Shown: one piece after another, positions 1 to 9,193 of the stretch
Numbering within the stretch: position 1 is the first letter of the stretch
Layout: each line of letters starts with the position of its first letter
DNA from: DATJLY01 sp963729295
GTDB lineage: Bacteria > Pseudomonadota > Alphaproteobacteria > ATCC43930 > CGMCC-115725
Assembly: GCA_963729295.1 (NCBI GenBank)
Contig: CAVSNJ010000004.1
Location: 248,001-312,000 of the forward strand
Length of the DNA stretch: 64,000 nucleotides
Direction of reading: 5' to 3'
Made by a program: the position numbers and the translations under genes
Notes under the pieces: generated by a model
What the model saw: only the letters and a program-made list of their open reading frames with translations
Database searches by the model: none
What the model was told of the DNA's origin: nothing

Positions 1-801
1 CTCGAACTGTCGGCGCTCGCGGCCGGCGAGGCGGAGATCATTTCGATTGCCTATTCGACCTTCGCGCTTGCGGTCGAGAATGCGAACATGACGGACATCC
101 GCATCGTCGCCGATGGCGGGCAGGACGGCGTCGACGGCCACCGCTCGGTCCCGTTCCTCGTCAGGAACGGCGGCGGGATCACGCGCATCGAGGATTTGAA
201 AGGCCGCGTGGTCGAATCGAACGGCGCGGGCGGCGCTTACGACATGGCGATGCGCTGGATGCTGAAACAGCACGGACTCGACGACCGGCGCGACTACACC
301 GTCATCGAAACTGACTACGCCAACATGGCCGCCATGCTGTTGGGCGGGAAGGTCGATCTCATCATCGGCGCAGAACCCTATGTCAGCACGCCCGCCATGA
401 AGGCGGCGGCGCATACGCTGTTCACGACGCACGATGCGCTCGGGCCATCGCAGATGACGGTGATGGCGTCCCGCGCCGGGTTTGTCGCGAAGAACCGCGC
501 GGCGCTCGTCGATTTCTTCGAGGACATGATGGCGAGCGTGCGTTGGTTCCATGACCCGGCGAACCATGACGAGGTCGTCGCCATCGTCGCGCGCCTGACG
601 AAGCAGCCGCCCGAGGATTTTGCGAGCTACATCTTCACCAAGGACGATTTTTATCGTGATCCGGACCTGCATCCGAATTTGGATTCTCTGCAACGAAACA
701 TTGGCGTGATGCGCGCACTCGGGTTCATCAAGGGCGACGTGGTCGCCAAAGATTATGCCGATCTGAGCATGGTCGAGGAAGCAGCGCGACGGCTCGAGTA
801 A
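1..801 (+). CDS. ABC transporter solute-binding protein (NMT1/SsuA-like), 5' end missing
   Basis: The frame is open from the first base, so the start lies before the window; at least 266 residues are present. The visible part has the type 2 periplasmic binding protein pattern of the NMT1/THI5/SsuA group: an IEDLKGRVV segment (the usual 'dlkGk.va' step), then a segment on counting and assessing the ligand site (MLLGGKVDLIIGAEPY), and a helical C-terminus. Such proteins capture sulfonates, nitrate, taurine or pyrimidine precursors in the periplasm for an ABC permease; the substrate cannot be read from the sequence. No permease or ATPase gene follows: only a 10-codon remnant (812-844) with a good ribosome site comes next, so the downstream part of the transporter operon may have been lost here or may lie upstream of the window. 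Confidence 0.8.
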   Translation, partial: LELSALAAGEAEIISIAYSTFALAVENANMTDIRIVADGGQDGVDGHRSVPFLVRNGGGITRIEDLKGRVVESNGAGGAYDMAMRWMLKQHGLDDRRDYTVIETDYANMAAMLLGGKVDLIIGAEPYVSTPAMKAAAHTLFTTHDALGPSQMTVMASRAGFVAKNRAALVDFFEDMMASVRWFHDPANHDEVVAIVARLTKQPPEDFASYIFTKDDFYRDPDLHPNLDSLQRNIGVMRALGFIKGDVVAKDYADLSMVEEAARRLE

Positions 802-811
802 GGGAGAGGAT

Positions 812-844
812 ATGACCGTGCGCGTGCTCGATTGCACTGTGTGA
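812..844 (+). pseudogene. Ten-codon stub behind a strong ribosome binding site
   Basis: An ATG at 812 is preceded by GGGAGAGGA (802-810) at near-ideal spacing, 10 bases after the solute-binding protein stop, exactly where a second operon gene would start. The frame (MTVRVLDCTV) ends at a TGA after ten codons. It looks like the surviving start of a truncated operon gene, just before the unrelated RND efflux operon; a leader peptide is the alternative. What the lost gene was cannot be told. Confidence 0.3.
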
Positions 845-933
845 TCGAACGCCCCAAATTACGGACGCCATGGCAGCCATGCCGTGACCGGGCGATCGCG
901 AGAATGTGATGTTCAATCAAAAGGGGAGCATCG

Positions 934-2055
934 ATGCTCGGGCGGAAAATCGTGGTGAGCCGGACGCTTGCTCTGGCGGCGTTGGCTCTCTTCCCTTATG
1001 GGGGTGAGGTGCTGGCTCAGGCGCCGCCGGCGCCCACGGTCACCGTGGTTCCGGTGGCGAGCCGCGAGATAAGGGAGACCGCGGATTTCGTCGGCCGCGT
1101 CACGCCGATCGACAAGGTCGACATCGTCGCGCGCGTTCCGGGCTTCATCGAGCAGCGCCTCTTCACCGAAGGCCAGTTCGTCAAGACCGGCGACCTGCTG
1201 TTCCGGATCGAACAGGACACCTACAAGGCCGCGGTCGAGCAGCAGAACGCCAATCTCGCCAAGGCCAAGGCGACCGAGGCCAATGCCGTGCTGCAATTGG
1301 CCCGTGGCAAGGAGCTGGTGCGCAACCAGAACATCTCCCAGGCGACGGTCGATCAGCGCGTCGCCGACGAGGCCGCGGCGCAGGCCGACGTGCTTGAGGC
1401 CCAGGCCGCACTCGAGCAGGCGCAGATCAATCTCCGCTACACCGAGATTCACGCGCCCATCGACGGGCGGATCGGCCTCGCCAACTTCACCGTCGGCAAT
1501 CTGGTCAGCCCGTCCTCCGGGACGCTCGCGACGATCGTGAGCCAGGACCCGATCTACGTGATCTTCCAGGCGAGCGAGCGCGAAGTGCTCGACTACAAGC
1601 GCCGAATCGCCGAGCTCAGCGACAAGAACGGGCATGTCGCCGTTCGCGTGCGGATGCCCGACGGCAGCCTCTACGCGGCGACGGGAGAGAGCAATTTCCT
1701 CGATATCCAGGTGAGCGGCAGTTCCGACACCGTGGCGGTGCGGGCACAGCTTCCCAACCCGCAAGGGCTGCTGGTCGCCGGCGGCGTCGTCGGAGTCCTG
1801 GTCGAGGCGGGGACGCCGCAAACGGCGCTGGTGATTCCGCAAGCCGCCATCCAGATCGACCAGGCCGGGAGCTATGTCCTGGTGGTCGATGCGGCGAAGA
1901 AGGTCGATATGCGGCGCGTCACCACGGGGGCCGAAGAGGGCACCGGCGTGGTCGTGACTGACGGCCTCAAGGAGGGCGAGCTCGTCATCGTCGAGGGGGT
2001 GCAGAAAGTTCGCCCCGGACAGGTCGTCGCTGCCAGCATCGCCGCGGGGAACTGA
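934..2055 (+). CDS. RND efflux periplasmic adaptor (AcrA/MexA type)
   Basis: A 373-residue membrane fusion protein that would link an inner-membrane RND pump to an outer-membrane channel. Residues 1-30 form a Sec-type signal ending AQA; no lipobox cysteine is present, so it is probably soluble in the periplasm rather than a lipoprotein. Then come the first lipoyl half (about 55-95), an Ala/Gln-rich alpha-hairpin (about 96-168), the second lipoyl half with the family-typical APIDGRIG at 174-181, and the beta-barrel and membrane-proximal domains with a VIPQAAIQ segment. ATG 934 is preceded by AAGGGGAG (921-928). The permease gene starts 5 bases after the stop. No tolC/oprM-type gene is present, so the pump probably shares an outer-membrane channel encoded elsewhere. 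Confidence 0.93.
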   Translation: MLGRKIVVSRTLALAALALFPYGGEVLAQAPPAPTVTVVPVASREIRETADFVGRVTPIDKVDIVARVPGFIEQRLFTEGQFVKTGDLLFRIEQDTYKAAVEQQNANLAKAKATEANAVLQLARGKELVRNQNISQATVDQRVADEAAAQADVLEAQAALEQAQINLRYTEIHAPIDGRIGLANFTVGNLVSPSSGTLATIVSQDPIYVIFQASEREVLDYKRRIAELSDKNGHVAVRVRMPDGSLYAATGESNFLDIQVSGSSDTVAVRAQLPNPQGLLVAGGVVGVLVEAGTPQTALVIPQAAIQIDQAGSYVLVVDAAKKVDMRRVTTGAEEGTGVVVTDGLKEGELVIVEGVQKVRPGQVVAASIAAGN

Positions 2056-2060
2056 GCCCC

Positions 2061-5000
2061 ATGTTCTCCGCCATCTTCATCGACCGGCCGCGCCTCGCCT
2101 TCGTCATCGCCATCGTCATCACGCTGGCCGGCATCATTGCCATCAGCGTGATCTCGGTCGCGCAGTTTCCCGACATCGTGCCGCCCCAGGTGTCGCTGAC
2201 CGCGACATATCCCGGCGCCGACGCGGAAACGATCGAGACCACCGTGGCGCAGCCGCTCGAGGAACAGATCAACGGCATCGACAACGCGATCTATTACCAA
2301 TCGACCAGCGGCGCCGACGGAACCTACAGCCTCACCGTCACCTTCGCGCTCGGCACCGATCCCGACATCAATACGGTGAACGTGCAGAATCGCGCCGCGG
2401 TTGCGACGCCGCTCCTGCCGGACGAGGTGAACCGAACCGGCCTCACCATCCGCAAGAAATCCTCGGCGCTGCTGCAGGTGATCAATATCTACTCGCCCAA
2501 GAACACCTACGACGCGGTCTATCTCAGCAACTACGCGACGATCAACGTCATCGATCCCTTGTCGCGCGTCGAGGGCGTCGGCCAGGCGATCCTGTTCGGA
2601 CCGCTCGACTATTCGCTGCGAATCTGGCTCGATCCCGACCGGCTGACCGAGTTCAATCTGACGCCGAACGACGTCATCACGGCGGTGCAGGGCCAGAACG
2701 TGCAGGCGGCACTCGGTCGCGTCGGCGCGGCGCCGGTGACGAGCGAGCAGCAGCTTCAGCTGACGATCAAGACCAAGGGGCGGCTGTCGCGGCCGGAGGA
2801 ATTCGCGAACATCGTCCTGCGCGCCAGGCCCGATGGCTCGCTGGTCCGGGTCAGGGACGTTGCCCGCGTCGAGATGGGCGCGCGCTCGCAGGACCGCTAC
2901 AGCCGCTTCAACGGCGCGCCGGCTGCCGCCATCGGCGTCTACCAGACGCCCGGCTCCAATGCCGTCGACGTGGCCCGCCACGTTCGCGAGACCCTCGATA
3001 CGCTTGCTGTCCGGTTCCCCAACGATCTCGCCTATGACGTGTTCTACGACACCACCGTCGTCGTCACCGCGACGATCCGCGAGGTGCTCCGCACGCTGGT
3101 GATCGCCATCGCGCTCGTGACTCTGGTGGTGTTCCTGTTCCTCGGCAAGATCAGGGCGACGCTCATCCCGCTCGTGGCGGTGCCGGTGTCGATCGTCGGA
3201 ACCTTTGCCGTGCTGCTTGCGGTGGGATACACGGCCAATACTGTCTCGCTCCTGGCGCTTGTCCTTGCCATTGGCATCGTCGTCGACGACGCCATCGTCG
3301 TCGTCGAGAACATCGAACGCGTGATCGAGGAGGAGCCGGAACTCTCGGTGCCGGAAGCCTGCAAGAAGGCCATGACCGAGATCACCGGTCCGATCATCGC
3401 GATCACGCTGGTGCTGCTGTCGGTGTTCGTTCCGGTGGCCTTCATCCCCGGCATCAGCGGCCTGCTCTTCCGGCAATTCGCCGTCGCGGTGTCGGTGGCG
3501 ATGCTGATCTCGGCGCTCAATGCCTTGACGCTCAGCCCGGCGCTGTGCGCGGTGCTGCTGAAGCGCGGGGAGACGAGCCGCGGTCCGATGCGCTACGTGC
3601 TCGGCACGATCGACCTTGCCCGAAACGGGTATGTCGCGGTGGTGCAGCGCTTCGTGCGCATTGCCGCGATCAGCGCCGTCGTCGTGGTCGCGGCACTCGG
3701 CGGCGCCGCCTTCATCTACGGCAAGACGCCGCAGAGCTTCCTGCCCGAGGAGGATCAGGGCGCGCTCTTCGCCGCGCTGCGCCTGCCCGAAGGCGCCTCG
3801 ATCAACCGCACCGCCGCGGTGGTCGAGCAGGTCGAGAACATCATCAAGCCGATCCCCGGGGTCGAAGGCGTGCTGTCGGTGGTGGGGCTCAACTTCATCG
3901 ACTACATCGCCGCCTCGAACCAGGCGTTCTTCGTCATCCGCCTCAAGCCTTATGAGGACCGCACCGATCGGGCGCAAAGCGCCGCCGCGATCCTCGCGCG
4001 GCTGCGCCCGCAAATGGCGGCGATCAAGGGCGCCATCGCCTTCCCGTTCAACCTCCCGCCCATCCTCGGGCTCGGCAATACCGGCGGGTTCCAATATGTG
4101 CTGGAAGCGCTGCAAGGGCAGCCGCCGGCCGACCTTGCCGCAACCATGCGTGGCCTGCTTGTCGCGGCGAACCAGCGGCCCGAGTTGAGCGGCGTCTTCA
4201 GCACCTATGCCGCCGACACGCCGCAGGTCTATCTCGATATCGACCGCGACAAGGCCCAGGTGCTCGGCGTCAAGATCACCGACATCTTCAACGCCTTGCA
4301 ATCGACGATGGGCACGTACTATGTCAACGACTTCAATGTGTTCGGACGGACTTGGCAGGTCAATGTCCAGTCCGACGCGCCGCTGCGCGAACGCATCGAC
4401 GACATCTACCGCGTCTATGTGCGCAACGCGCAGGGTGCGATGGTCCCGATCCGCGCCTTGGCCGAGGCAAAGCTGGTGCAAGGGCCGCAGGCGGTGGTGC
4501 GCTACAACGGATTCCGTGCCGCCGTGATCAACGGCGCAGCAAAGCCCGGCTTCAGCTCGGGCCAGGCGCTCGGTGCAATGGAGCGCGCCTCGGCCACGAC
4601 CTTGCCCGCCGGCTACGGCTTCGAGTGGACCGGAACCGCGCTCCAGGAAAAAGCCGCGGGCGGCCGCACCGGCATCGTCCTCGGGCTTGCCGTGTTATTT
4701 GCCTACCTGTTCCTCGTCGCGCTCTACGAGAGCTGGAACATCCCCGTCCCGGTTCTGCTGTCGGTGAGCATCGCCGTGCTCGGCTCGATCGCCTCGATTG
4801 CGCTCGTGGGTGCGAGCTTTGATGTCTATGCGCAGATCGGGCTCGTCGTGCTGGTCGCGCTCGCCGCCAAGAATGGGATCCTGATCATCGCCTTTGCGGT
4901 CGAGCAGCGCGCCCGCGGCAAGGATCTCGACAGCTCTGCCATCGCGGCGGCGAGCCTGCGATTCCGCCCCGTGATGATGACGAGCTTCGCCTTCATCCTG

Positions 5001-5198
5001 GGCCTGCTGCCGCTCGTCCTTGCCGGCGGAGCGGGCGCCATCACCCGCCGTGCCGTGGGAACGCCGGTCTTCGGCGGCATGATCGCCGCATCGGTCATCG
5101 GCATCTTCGTCATCCCGCTCCTCTACGTGACCGCGGAACGGTTGCGATTGCGCATCAGCCGGAAACTCGGCTCTGGCGAACGAGGCAATTCGAGTTAG
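2061..5198 (+). CDS. RND multidrug efflux permease (AcrB/MexB, HAE1 family)
   Basis: A 1045-residue proton-driven inner-membrane pump, the usual length for the HAE1 family. It starts with the characteristic MFSAIFIDRPRLAFVIA first helix. The proton-relay aspartates are the pair at residues 409-410 (VVDDAIVVVEN), and the relay lysine is about residue 937 (AAKNGILIIAF). Two large periplasmic loops follow helices 1 and 7, as expected for porter and docking domains. It exports hydrophobic toxins, dyes or solvents in exchange for protons; the substrate range cannot be read off. It is translationally close to the adaptor (5-base gap). The opposite strand has an 869-residue open frame over this gene, which is a composition artefact. 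Confidence 0.95.
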   Translation: MFSAIFIDRPRLAFVIAIVITLAGIIAISVISVAQFPDIVPPQVSLTATYPGADAETIETTVAQPLEEQINGIDNAIYYQSTSGADGTYSLTVTFALGTDPDINTVNVQNRAAVATPLLPDEVNRTGLTIRKKSSALLQVINIYSPKNTYDAVYLSNYATINVIDPLSRVEGVGQAILFGPLDYSLRIWLDPDRLTEFNLTPNDVITAVQGQNVQAALGRVGAAPVTSEQQLQLTIKTKGRLSRPEEFANIVLRARPDGSLVRVRDVARVEMGARSQDRYSRFNGAPAAAIGVYQTPGSNAVDVARHVRETLDTLAVRFPNDLAYDVFYDTTVVVTATIREVLRTLVIAIALVTLVVFLFLGKIRATLIPLVAVPVSIVGTFAVLLAVGYTANTVSLLALVLAIGIVVDDAIVVVENIERVIEEEPELSVPEACKKAMTEITGPIIAITLVLLSVFVPVAFIPGISGLLFRQFAVAVSVAMLISALNALTLSPALCAVLLKRGETSRGPMRYVLGTIDLARNGYVAVVQRFVRIAAISAVVVVAALGGAAFIYGKTPQSFLPEEDQGALFAALRLPEGASINRTAAVVEQVENIIKPIPGVEGVLSVVGLNFIDYIAASNQAFFVIRLKPYEDRTDRAQSAAAILARLRPQMAAIKGAIAFPFNLPPILGLGNTGGFQYVLEALQGQPPADLAATMRGLLVAANQRPELSGVFSTYAADTPQVYLDIDRDKAQVLGVKITDIFNALQSTMGTYYVNDFNVFGRTWQVNVQSDAPLRERIDDIYRVYVRNAQGAMVPIRALAEAKLVQGPQAVVRYNGFRAAVINGAAKPGFSSGQALGAMERASATTLPAGYGFEWTGTALQEKAAGGRTGIVLGLAVLFAYLFLVALYESWNIPVPVLLSVSIAVLGSIASIALVGASFDVYAQIGLVVLVALAAKNGILIIAFAVEQRARGKDLDSSAIAAASLRFRPVMMTSFAFILGLLPLVLAGGAGAITRRAVGTPVFGGMIAASVIGIFVIPLLYVTAERLRLRISRKLGSGERGNSS

Positions 5199-5284
5199 CG
5201 AATGGAGAAAATCGCGCGCGCGACATGGCCCGGGCGGGCGGCGACCCATTTCGCACCGGAGCAGATCAGGACGGAGGATACGCG

Positions 5285-5953
5285 ATGCCCTTTGCTTTGA
5301 ATTTCTACCACGACCAAATTGCTGTGGGCGGTGCGACAGCCTCGTCGCTGCCCGGCGCGCATCGCCTGCTTTATGTCCGGCACGGCCGGGTCACGATCAA
5401 TGGGCAGACGATGAAGGCCGGCGAGGCGGCCTATTGCGGCGAGCCCGTGCAAATGACGGCGTCCGAAGAATGGAGCCAGCTCTGGCGGTGGGATCTCGTG
5501 CCGCCCAACACGGGGCCGGCGCTCCATGAGGGCCAGGGCGTTCTATCAAATCTCAGGATGTCGCGGGTCATTTCCACGCTCGCCATGGCGGCGGGAACGC
5601 GCTGGGCCTTCCGGCTCGATCAAGTCAGTTCGCCGGCCGGACATGTCGCCGACCGGCATCAGCATCCCGGCCCCGGAATTCGCTGTCTGCTCGAGGGCAC
5701 ATTCAACGTGCAGCAGGACGCAGAATCCGCGCGCGACCTCATGCCTGGCGATGCGTGGTGGGAAACAGGATCGGATACGGTCGTTGCCTGGGGCTCGCGC
5801 CAGATAACGACGCGCTTCGTCCGCGGGATGGTCCTGCCCGCCGAATGGGAAGGCAAGCGAACCGGCACTTGGCTCTCAGGCGTAGCTCCCGGCACGGGTG
5901 CGGGCGTTCGGGCCAACTGGCAGCTTCACCTCGATCGGATCATCACGGTCTGA
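5285..5953 (+). CDS. Cupin-fold protein
   Basis: A 222-residue protein with two beta-rich cupin halves: an N-terminal one with HRLLYVRHGRVTINGQ and GEAAYCGEP, and a C-terminal one with DRHQHPGPGIRCLLEG and PGDAWWETG, which keep the G(X)5HXH-like and PGD features of small-molecule-binding or metal-binding cupins. The HQHPGPG segment could bind a metal. ATG 5285 is chosen over an upstream ATG at 5225 because GGAGG lies at 5273-5277, 7 bases before it. It follows the RND operon after 86 bases on the same strand and may be co-transcribed, but no direct role in efflux is implied. The enzyme activity is unknown. Confidence 0.7.
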   Translation: MPFALNFYHDQIAVGGATASSLPGAHRLLYVRHGRVTINGQTMKAGEAAYCGEPVQMTASEEWSQLWRWDLVPPNTGPALHEGQGVLSNLRMSRVISTLAMAAGTRWAFRLDQVSSPAGHVADRHQHPGPGIRCLLEGTFNVQQDAESARDLMPGDAWWETGSDTVVAWGSRQITTRFVRGMVLPAEWEGKRTGTWLSGVAPGTGAGVRANWQLHLDRIITV

Positions 5954-6068
5954 GAACCCATCGCGATCGATGCTCGCGGTTCTATCGATCAGCGTCGGGG
6001 TGTGCGGCATTTGACTCGGTTCAGAGGCCGAGTCATGAGCGCTTCAATCATGTAAGGCGGAGGGTGGC

Positions 6069-6524
6069 ATGGCGAGGATGTTCAGCGAAGCCGAACTTCG
6101 AATCCCGGCACTCAAAGTTATGGAGAAGTCCGCAAACGGGTTTTTGCCAATATCGGATTTGGTCGCGGAGCTAGCTGAGGTTTTGAAGCCTGAAGGCAAG
6201 GCCGCAATGACCATCCCCGGCGGATCGGATACGTATTTCTCGCAGAAGGTGCGCAAGATGGTCTGCCACCGCTCGGCTTCGGCGAGCCTGCAAAAGAAAG
6301 GTTTTGCGGTCTATCGCAAGGACCGGGATGGCATCGAGATCACCATCGCCGGCCGCGCCTATCTCAAATCGATTGGCGCTGAAATTGATAAGGCGAAAGG
6401 CCAGGAAAGTTTGAACCACGAAGCCAAGAAGCCAGAAAAGGCTCCCGCGGCGAAAAAAGCAAACTCATCCGGTGCGTCTCAGACCCCGAAGAACCGCCCT
6501 GCCCCGTCGTCCAAGAGGGCATAA
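6069..6524 (+). CDS. Small protein with winged-helix-like N-terminal domain and Lys/Ala-rich tail
   Basis: A 151-residue protein. Residues about 5-105 alternate short helices and a beta-hairpin: an ALKVMEK helix, an ISDLVAELAEVL helix, FSQKVRKMVCHR, then a hairpin ending GIEITIAGRAYLK. This order resembles the winged-helix domain found at the N-terminus of Mrr-type proteins and other 'iT..Gr.yl' domains; that is a pattern match by eye, not a database result. Residues about 115-151 are a low-complexity Lys/Pro/Ala/Ser tail (KKPEKAPAAKKAN), of the kind that adds non-specific nucleic-acid affinity. No nuclease domain is attached. No partner gene is evident. A DNA-binding role is inferred only. 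Confidence 0.55.
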   Translation: MARMFSEAELRIPALKVMEKSANGFLPISDLVAELAEVLKPEGKAAMTIPGGSDTYFSQKVRKMVCHRSASASLQKKGFAVYRKDRDGIEITIAGRAYLKSIGAEIDKAKGQESLNHEAKKPEKAPAAKKANSSGASQTPKNRPAPSSKRA

Positions 6525-6606
6525 CCTTTTCAGGGGTGAAGCGCGCCATCGCGCTGGCGCAAGAGCCCGTCGCAAGCGCGCGCCGCGGAACGAGACCATC
6601 CAATCT

Positions 6607-8211
6607 CTACTGGCAGTTATTCCGCTTGAGCTCCACGCGCCGGTTCTTGAACCGGTTCGCATCCGTCGTGTTCGGGACCAGCGGTTGCGTATCGCCATAC
6701 CCGCGTGATGTCACCTGCGCGGCCCCCGCGCCGTGCGCCACCAGCCACGCCTTCACCGCTGCCGCCCGCGCTTCCGATAGCTTCTGGTTGTACGTCGGCT
6801 GGCCGACATTGTCGGTATGCCCGCCGACCTCCGCGCCGAACTTTGGGTCGCGGACAAAGAGCGCAAGCACCTGCTGCAGGACCGGCTCGCTGTCCGGCGG
6901 AAGCACCGATTTGTCGAAGTCGAAATTCACGCCGTAAACCTCGAACTTGCAGGATTTCGGCGGCGGGCCGCCCACCTGCAGCGTTATCAGACTGTAGTCG
7001 CCGGTGGCCTCCGCGTTCGCGCCCCCCTTGCGGTAGACGTACCAATACTCCCCTTCTCCGACCTTCTGCCATAGCACCGCCACCGACGTGTCTTGCGGAT
7101 CGGAGACCAGGGTCGCTCCCACCGCCTTCAACGCCTCGACATAGTTCCGCCACGACGCGACTTCGATCCGGTCGTGCGGATCGGCAAGCGTGTAATGCGT
7201 CTCCAGCACCCGCCCCGCCAGCGTCCGCTCGCCGTCCGGCAGCTTCACCGTCAGCGGCGCGAAATCCTGGTAGCCGCAGTCGCTCAGCCGAAAGCTTGCG
7301 AATTGGCGCACGAGCCAAGGCGGGTCCGCGCAATCCTTCCCCGGCGCTTGAACGCCGTCGGCCATCGCTTGCGCCTGCACTTCCTGCACGAACGGCCCCA
7401 CGACCAGCGTGGTCAGCCTAAAGGACGTGCGCGCGTCGGAATTGCCGCCACCGGCCGTGTAGATGTACCAAGTCTCGCCCGCCGGGGTCGCCTGTGTCGC
7501 CACCACCCGTTCCTCGTCGTCCGGCGCCGACACGAGCGTCGCTCCGATCGCGCCGAGCGCGGCGCGGAAGTTCCGTTGTACCATCATTCCCGGGGGTACC
7601 CGCGCGGGATCGGCGACCGCGTAGTCGACACTAACCCGCATTCCCTCCAGGTGCTTGTTGCCGTCGGGCAGATTGTTGAGATCCACCATGTCCCGGTCGC
7701 GCACGTCGCATTGCCCGAGCTTGAATTCGGCGAGCCCGCGCGCGAGCCACGGCGGATCGCCGCACGGTGCGTTCGTCGATAGCTTGTCGGTCATCGCCCG
7801 CGCCTGCACTTCCTGAACGAAGGGCGCAATCACGAATGTGGTCAGCGCGTACGACGACCTGGCGTCCGAATTGCCGCCACCGGCCATGTAGATGTACCAG
7901 GTCTCTCCCGCCGGCGTGGTCCGGCTCGCCGCCACCAGATCCTCGTTGTCCTCCGCCGAGACGATCGTCGCCCCGATCGCCTTCAGCGCCGTGACGAAGT
8001 TCCGCTGTACCGCAAGCCCGGTCATCGGCTGCGCCCCATCGGCCAGCGCGTAGCTCACCACCAGCTGCCGCCCTTCCAGGGTCTTGTCCCCGCCCGGCAG
8101 CGGGCTCAGCGTCTGCGATACCCAGTCCTTCGCCTCGCAATCGACGCGCTGGAACACGGCCAACCCATGCACCAGCCACGGCGGATCGACGCAAGTTCCG
8201 GCGCCGGGCAA
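6607..8211 (-). CDS. Repeat-OmpA protein, 3' portion (three repeats plus OmpA domain) of an interrupted gene
   Basis: This 534-residue frame is the larger part of one gene whose 5' end is at 8709; a TAG at 8233-8235 separates them in the same frame. The protein has three copies of a ~140-residue unit, each starting near DPPWL and ending near QEVQAQAM, with a very conserved PAGETWYIYTAGGGNSDAR core and an 'ALKAIGATIVSA' segment. The last ~115 residues are an OmpA C-terminal (peptidoglycan-binding) domain: NFDFDKSVLPPDSE, the GGHTDNVG motif, LSEARAAAVKAWL, and NRRVEL near the end. Proteins of this kind sit in the outer membrane or periplasm and bind peptidoglycan. The ATG used here lies 21 bases downstream of the stop and has no clear ribosome site, so independent translation is doubtful. 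Confidence 0.7.
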   Translation of the reverse strand: MPGAGTCVDPPWLVHGLAVFQRVDCEAKDWVSQTLSPLPGGDKTLEGRQLVVSYALADGAQPMTGLAVQRNFVTALKAIGATIVSAEDNEDLVAASRTTPAGETWYIYMAGGGNSDARSSYALTTFVIAPFVQEVQARAMTDKLSTNAPCGDPPWLARGLAEFKLGQCDVRDRDMVDLNNLPDGNKHLEGMRVSVDYAVADPARVPPGMMVQRNFRAALGAIGATLVSAPDDEERVVATQATPAGETWYIYTAGGGNSDARTSFRLTTLVVGPFVQEVQAQAMADGVQAPGKDCADPPWLVRQFASFRLSDCGYQDFAPLTVKLPDGERTLAGRVLETHYTLADPHDRIEVASWRNYVEALKAVGATLVSDPQDTSVAVLWQKVGEGEYWYVYRKGGANAEATGDYSLITLQVGGPPPKSCKFEVYGVNFDFDKSVLPPDSEPVLQQVLALFVRDPKFGAEVGGHTDNVGQPTYNQKLSEARAAAVKAWLVAHGAGAAQVTSRGYGDTQPLVPNTTDANRFKNRRVELKRNNCQ

Positions 8212-8232
8212 TGGTGCGCTGAGCGCCCGCGC

Positions 8233-8709
8233 CTATACGTCCTGCGCCAGAGCTCCGACCACGAGCGTCCCCAGCGTAAAGGACGTCCGCGCGTCCGAAT
8301 TGCCGCCGCCAGCCGTGTAGATGTACCAGGTCTCTCCCGCCGGCGTGGTCTGGCTCGCCGCCACCAGATCCTCGTTATCCTCCGCCGAGACGATCGTCGC
8401 TCCGATCGCCTTCAGCGCCGCGAGGACGCTGTGCTGCACCGCGATCCCTGTCGGCGGCTGCGCGCCGTCGGCAAGCTCGTAGTTCGACGCCGCCGTTCGC
8501 CCCTGGAGCGTGCGGTTCCCGGACGGCAGCGGCCCCACGGTCTGCTGGGCCCAGTCTCGCGCCGAGCAGCTATCGAGTCGGAAGCCAGGGATCGGCTGCT
8601 TCAGCCAAGCGGGATCGTTGCACGCCGCCCACGCCGCTCCGCCCTGGAGAAGTGCGACCACAAGCAAAAATACCTCGAACGCCAAGACCGCGGGTCCTCG
8701 TGGTGCCAT
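8233..8709 (-). pseudogene. Repeat-OmpA protein, 5' portion (signal peptide and first repeat), ended by in-frame TAG
   Basis: ATG 8709 has AAGGAA a few bases upstream and begins a 158-residue frame: a signal peptide (VLAFEVFLLVVALLQGG followed by AAWAAC) and one full repeat unit. It stops at TAG (8233-8235) where the other units read CAG (VQARAM), so a single C-to-T change on the coding strand explains the break. The reading frame goes on without any shift into the 6607-8211 part, giving a 701-codon ancestral gene. Part of this unit is almost identical in DNA to the second unit (about 8310-8425 against 7880-7995), which points to recent tandem duplication or gene conversion. It may be a recent pseudogene, a readthrough case or a sequence error. 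Confidence 0.7.
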
Positions 8710-9193
8710 GGCGTTCCTTTCCCGGACCTGAGCGCGTTCGCTACCGTCGGGTATCGCTGGTCGCGGCACGCGGGATTAGTTAGCAGAGGTCGCGCATAGG
8801 GTCCACAGGTGTAAACCGAACGCGCGAGTTCTTTCCACGCACCGTCATCCGGCCGGACCGAAGCGACGATCGGCACTCCAGGAAATGCTGCGCCGAAGGT
8901 CCGTTCTTGGCGCGCGGCCGAAATTGTAGCGGCGGTCGCGTATTTCCGATGGCGGATGTAGAGCGGACCTAATGCGAAAATGCCATCCATGCGCGCGTGC
9001 CGTTAGAGATGGCGTTACATCGATGAGGAATGCCAAAGCTGGTCGCTAGGGTCCTTGCCTCTTTGTTCAAGTCGCGGGCGCAACTCGAAGTTGCACCGGA
9101 ATGCGCCAGCCAGGCTTCAAACGGTTGAGTCCATGTGTCTTAGATGCCGTTGCCGTCGTACGACCCGAGACCGTGGTGCGCTGGCACCGAGCA
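8710..9193. other. Gap without recognisable gene
   Basis: This stretch lies upstream of the minus-strand repeat-OmpA gene and beyond the end of the minus-strand wtp operon. Short open frames on both strands overlap one another and show no family features or ribosome sites. The promoter of the repeat-OmpA gene should lie within the first 150 bases; no clear -35/-10 pair was recognised. Confidence 0.5.

Noticed and set aside
1872..4481. An 869-residue open frame on the minus strand
   Set aside because: It lies opposite the AcrB-type gene, is made of Arg/His/Asp/Gly-rich low-complexity text and has no family motif; it is a by-product of high-GC codon use.
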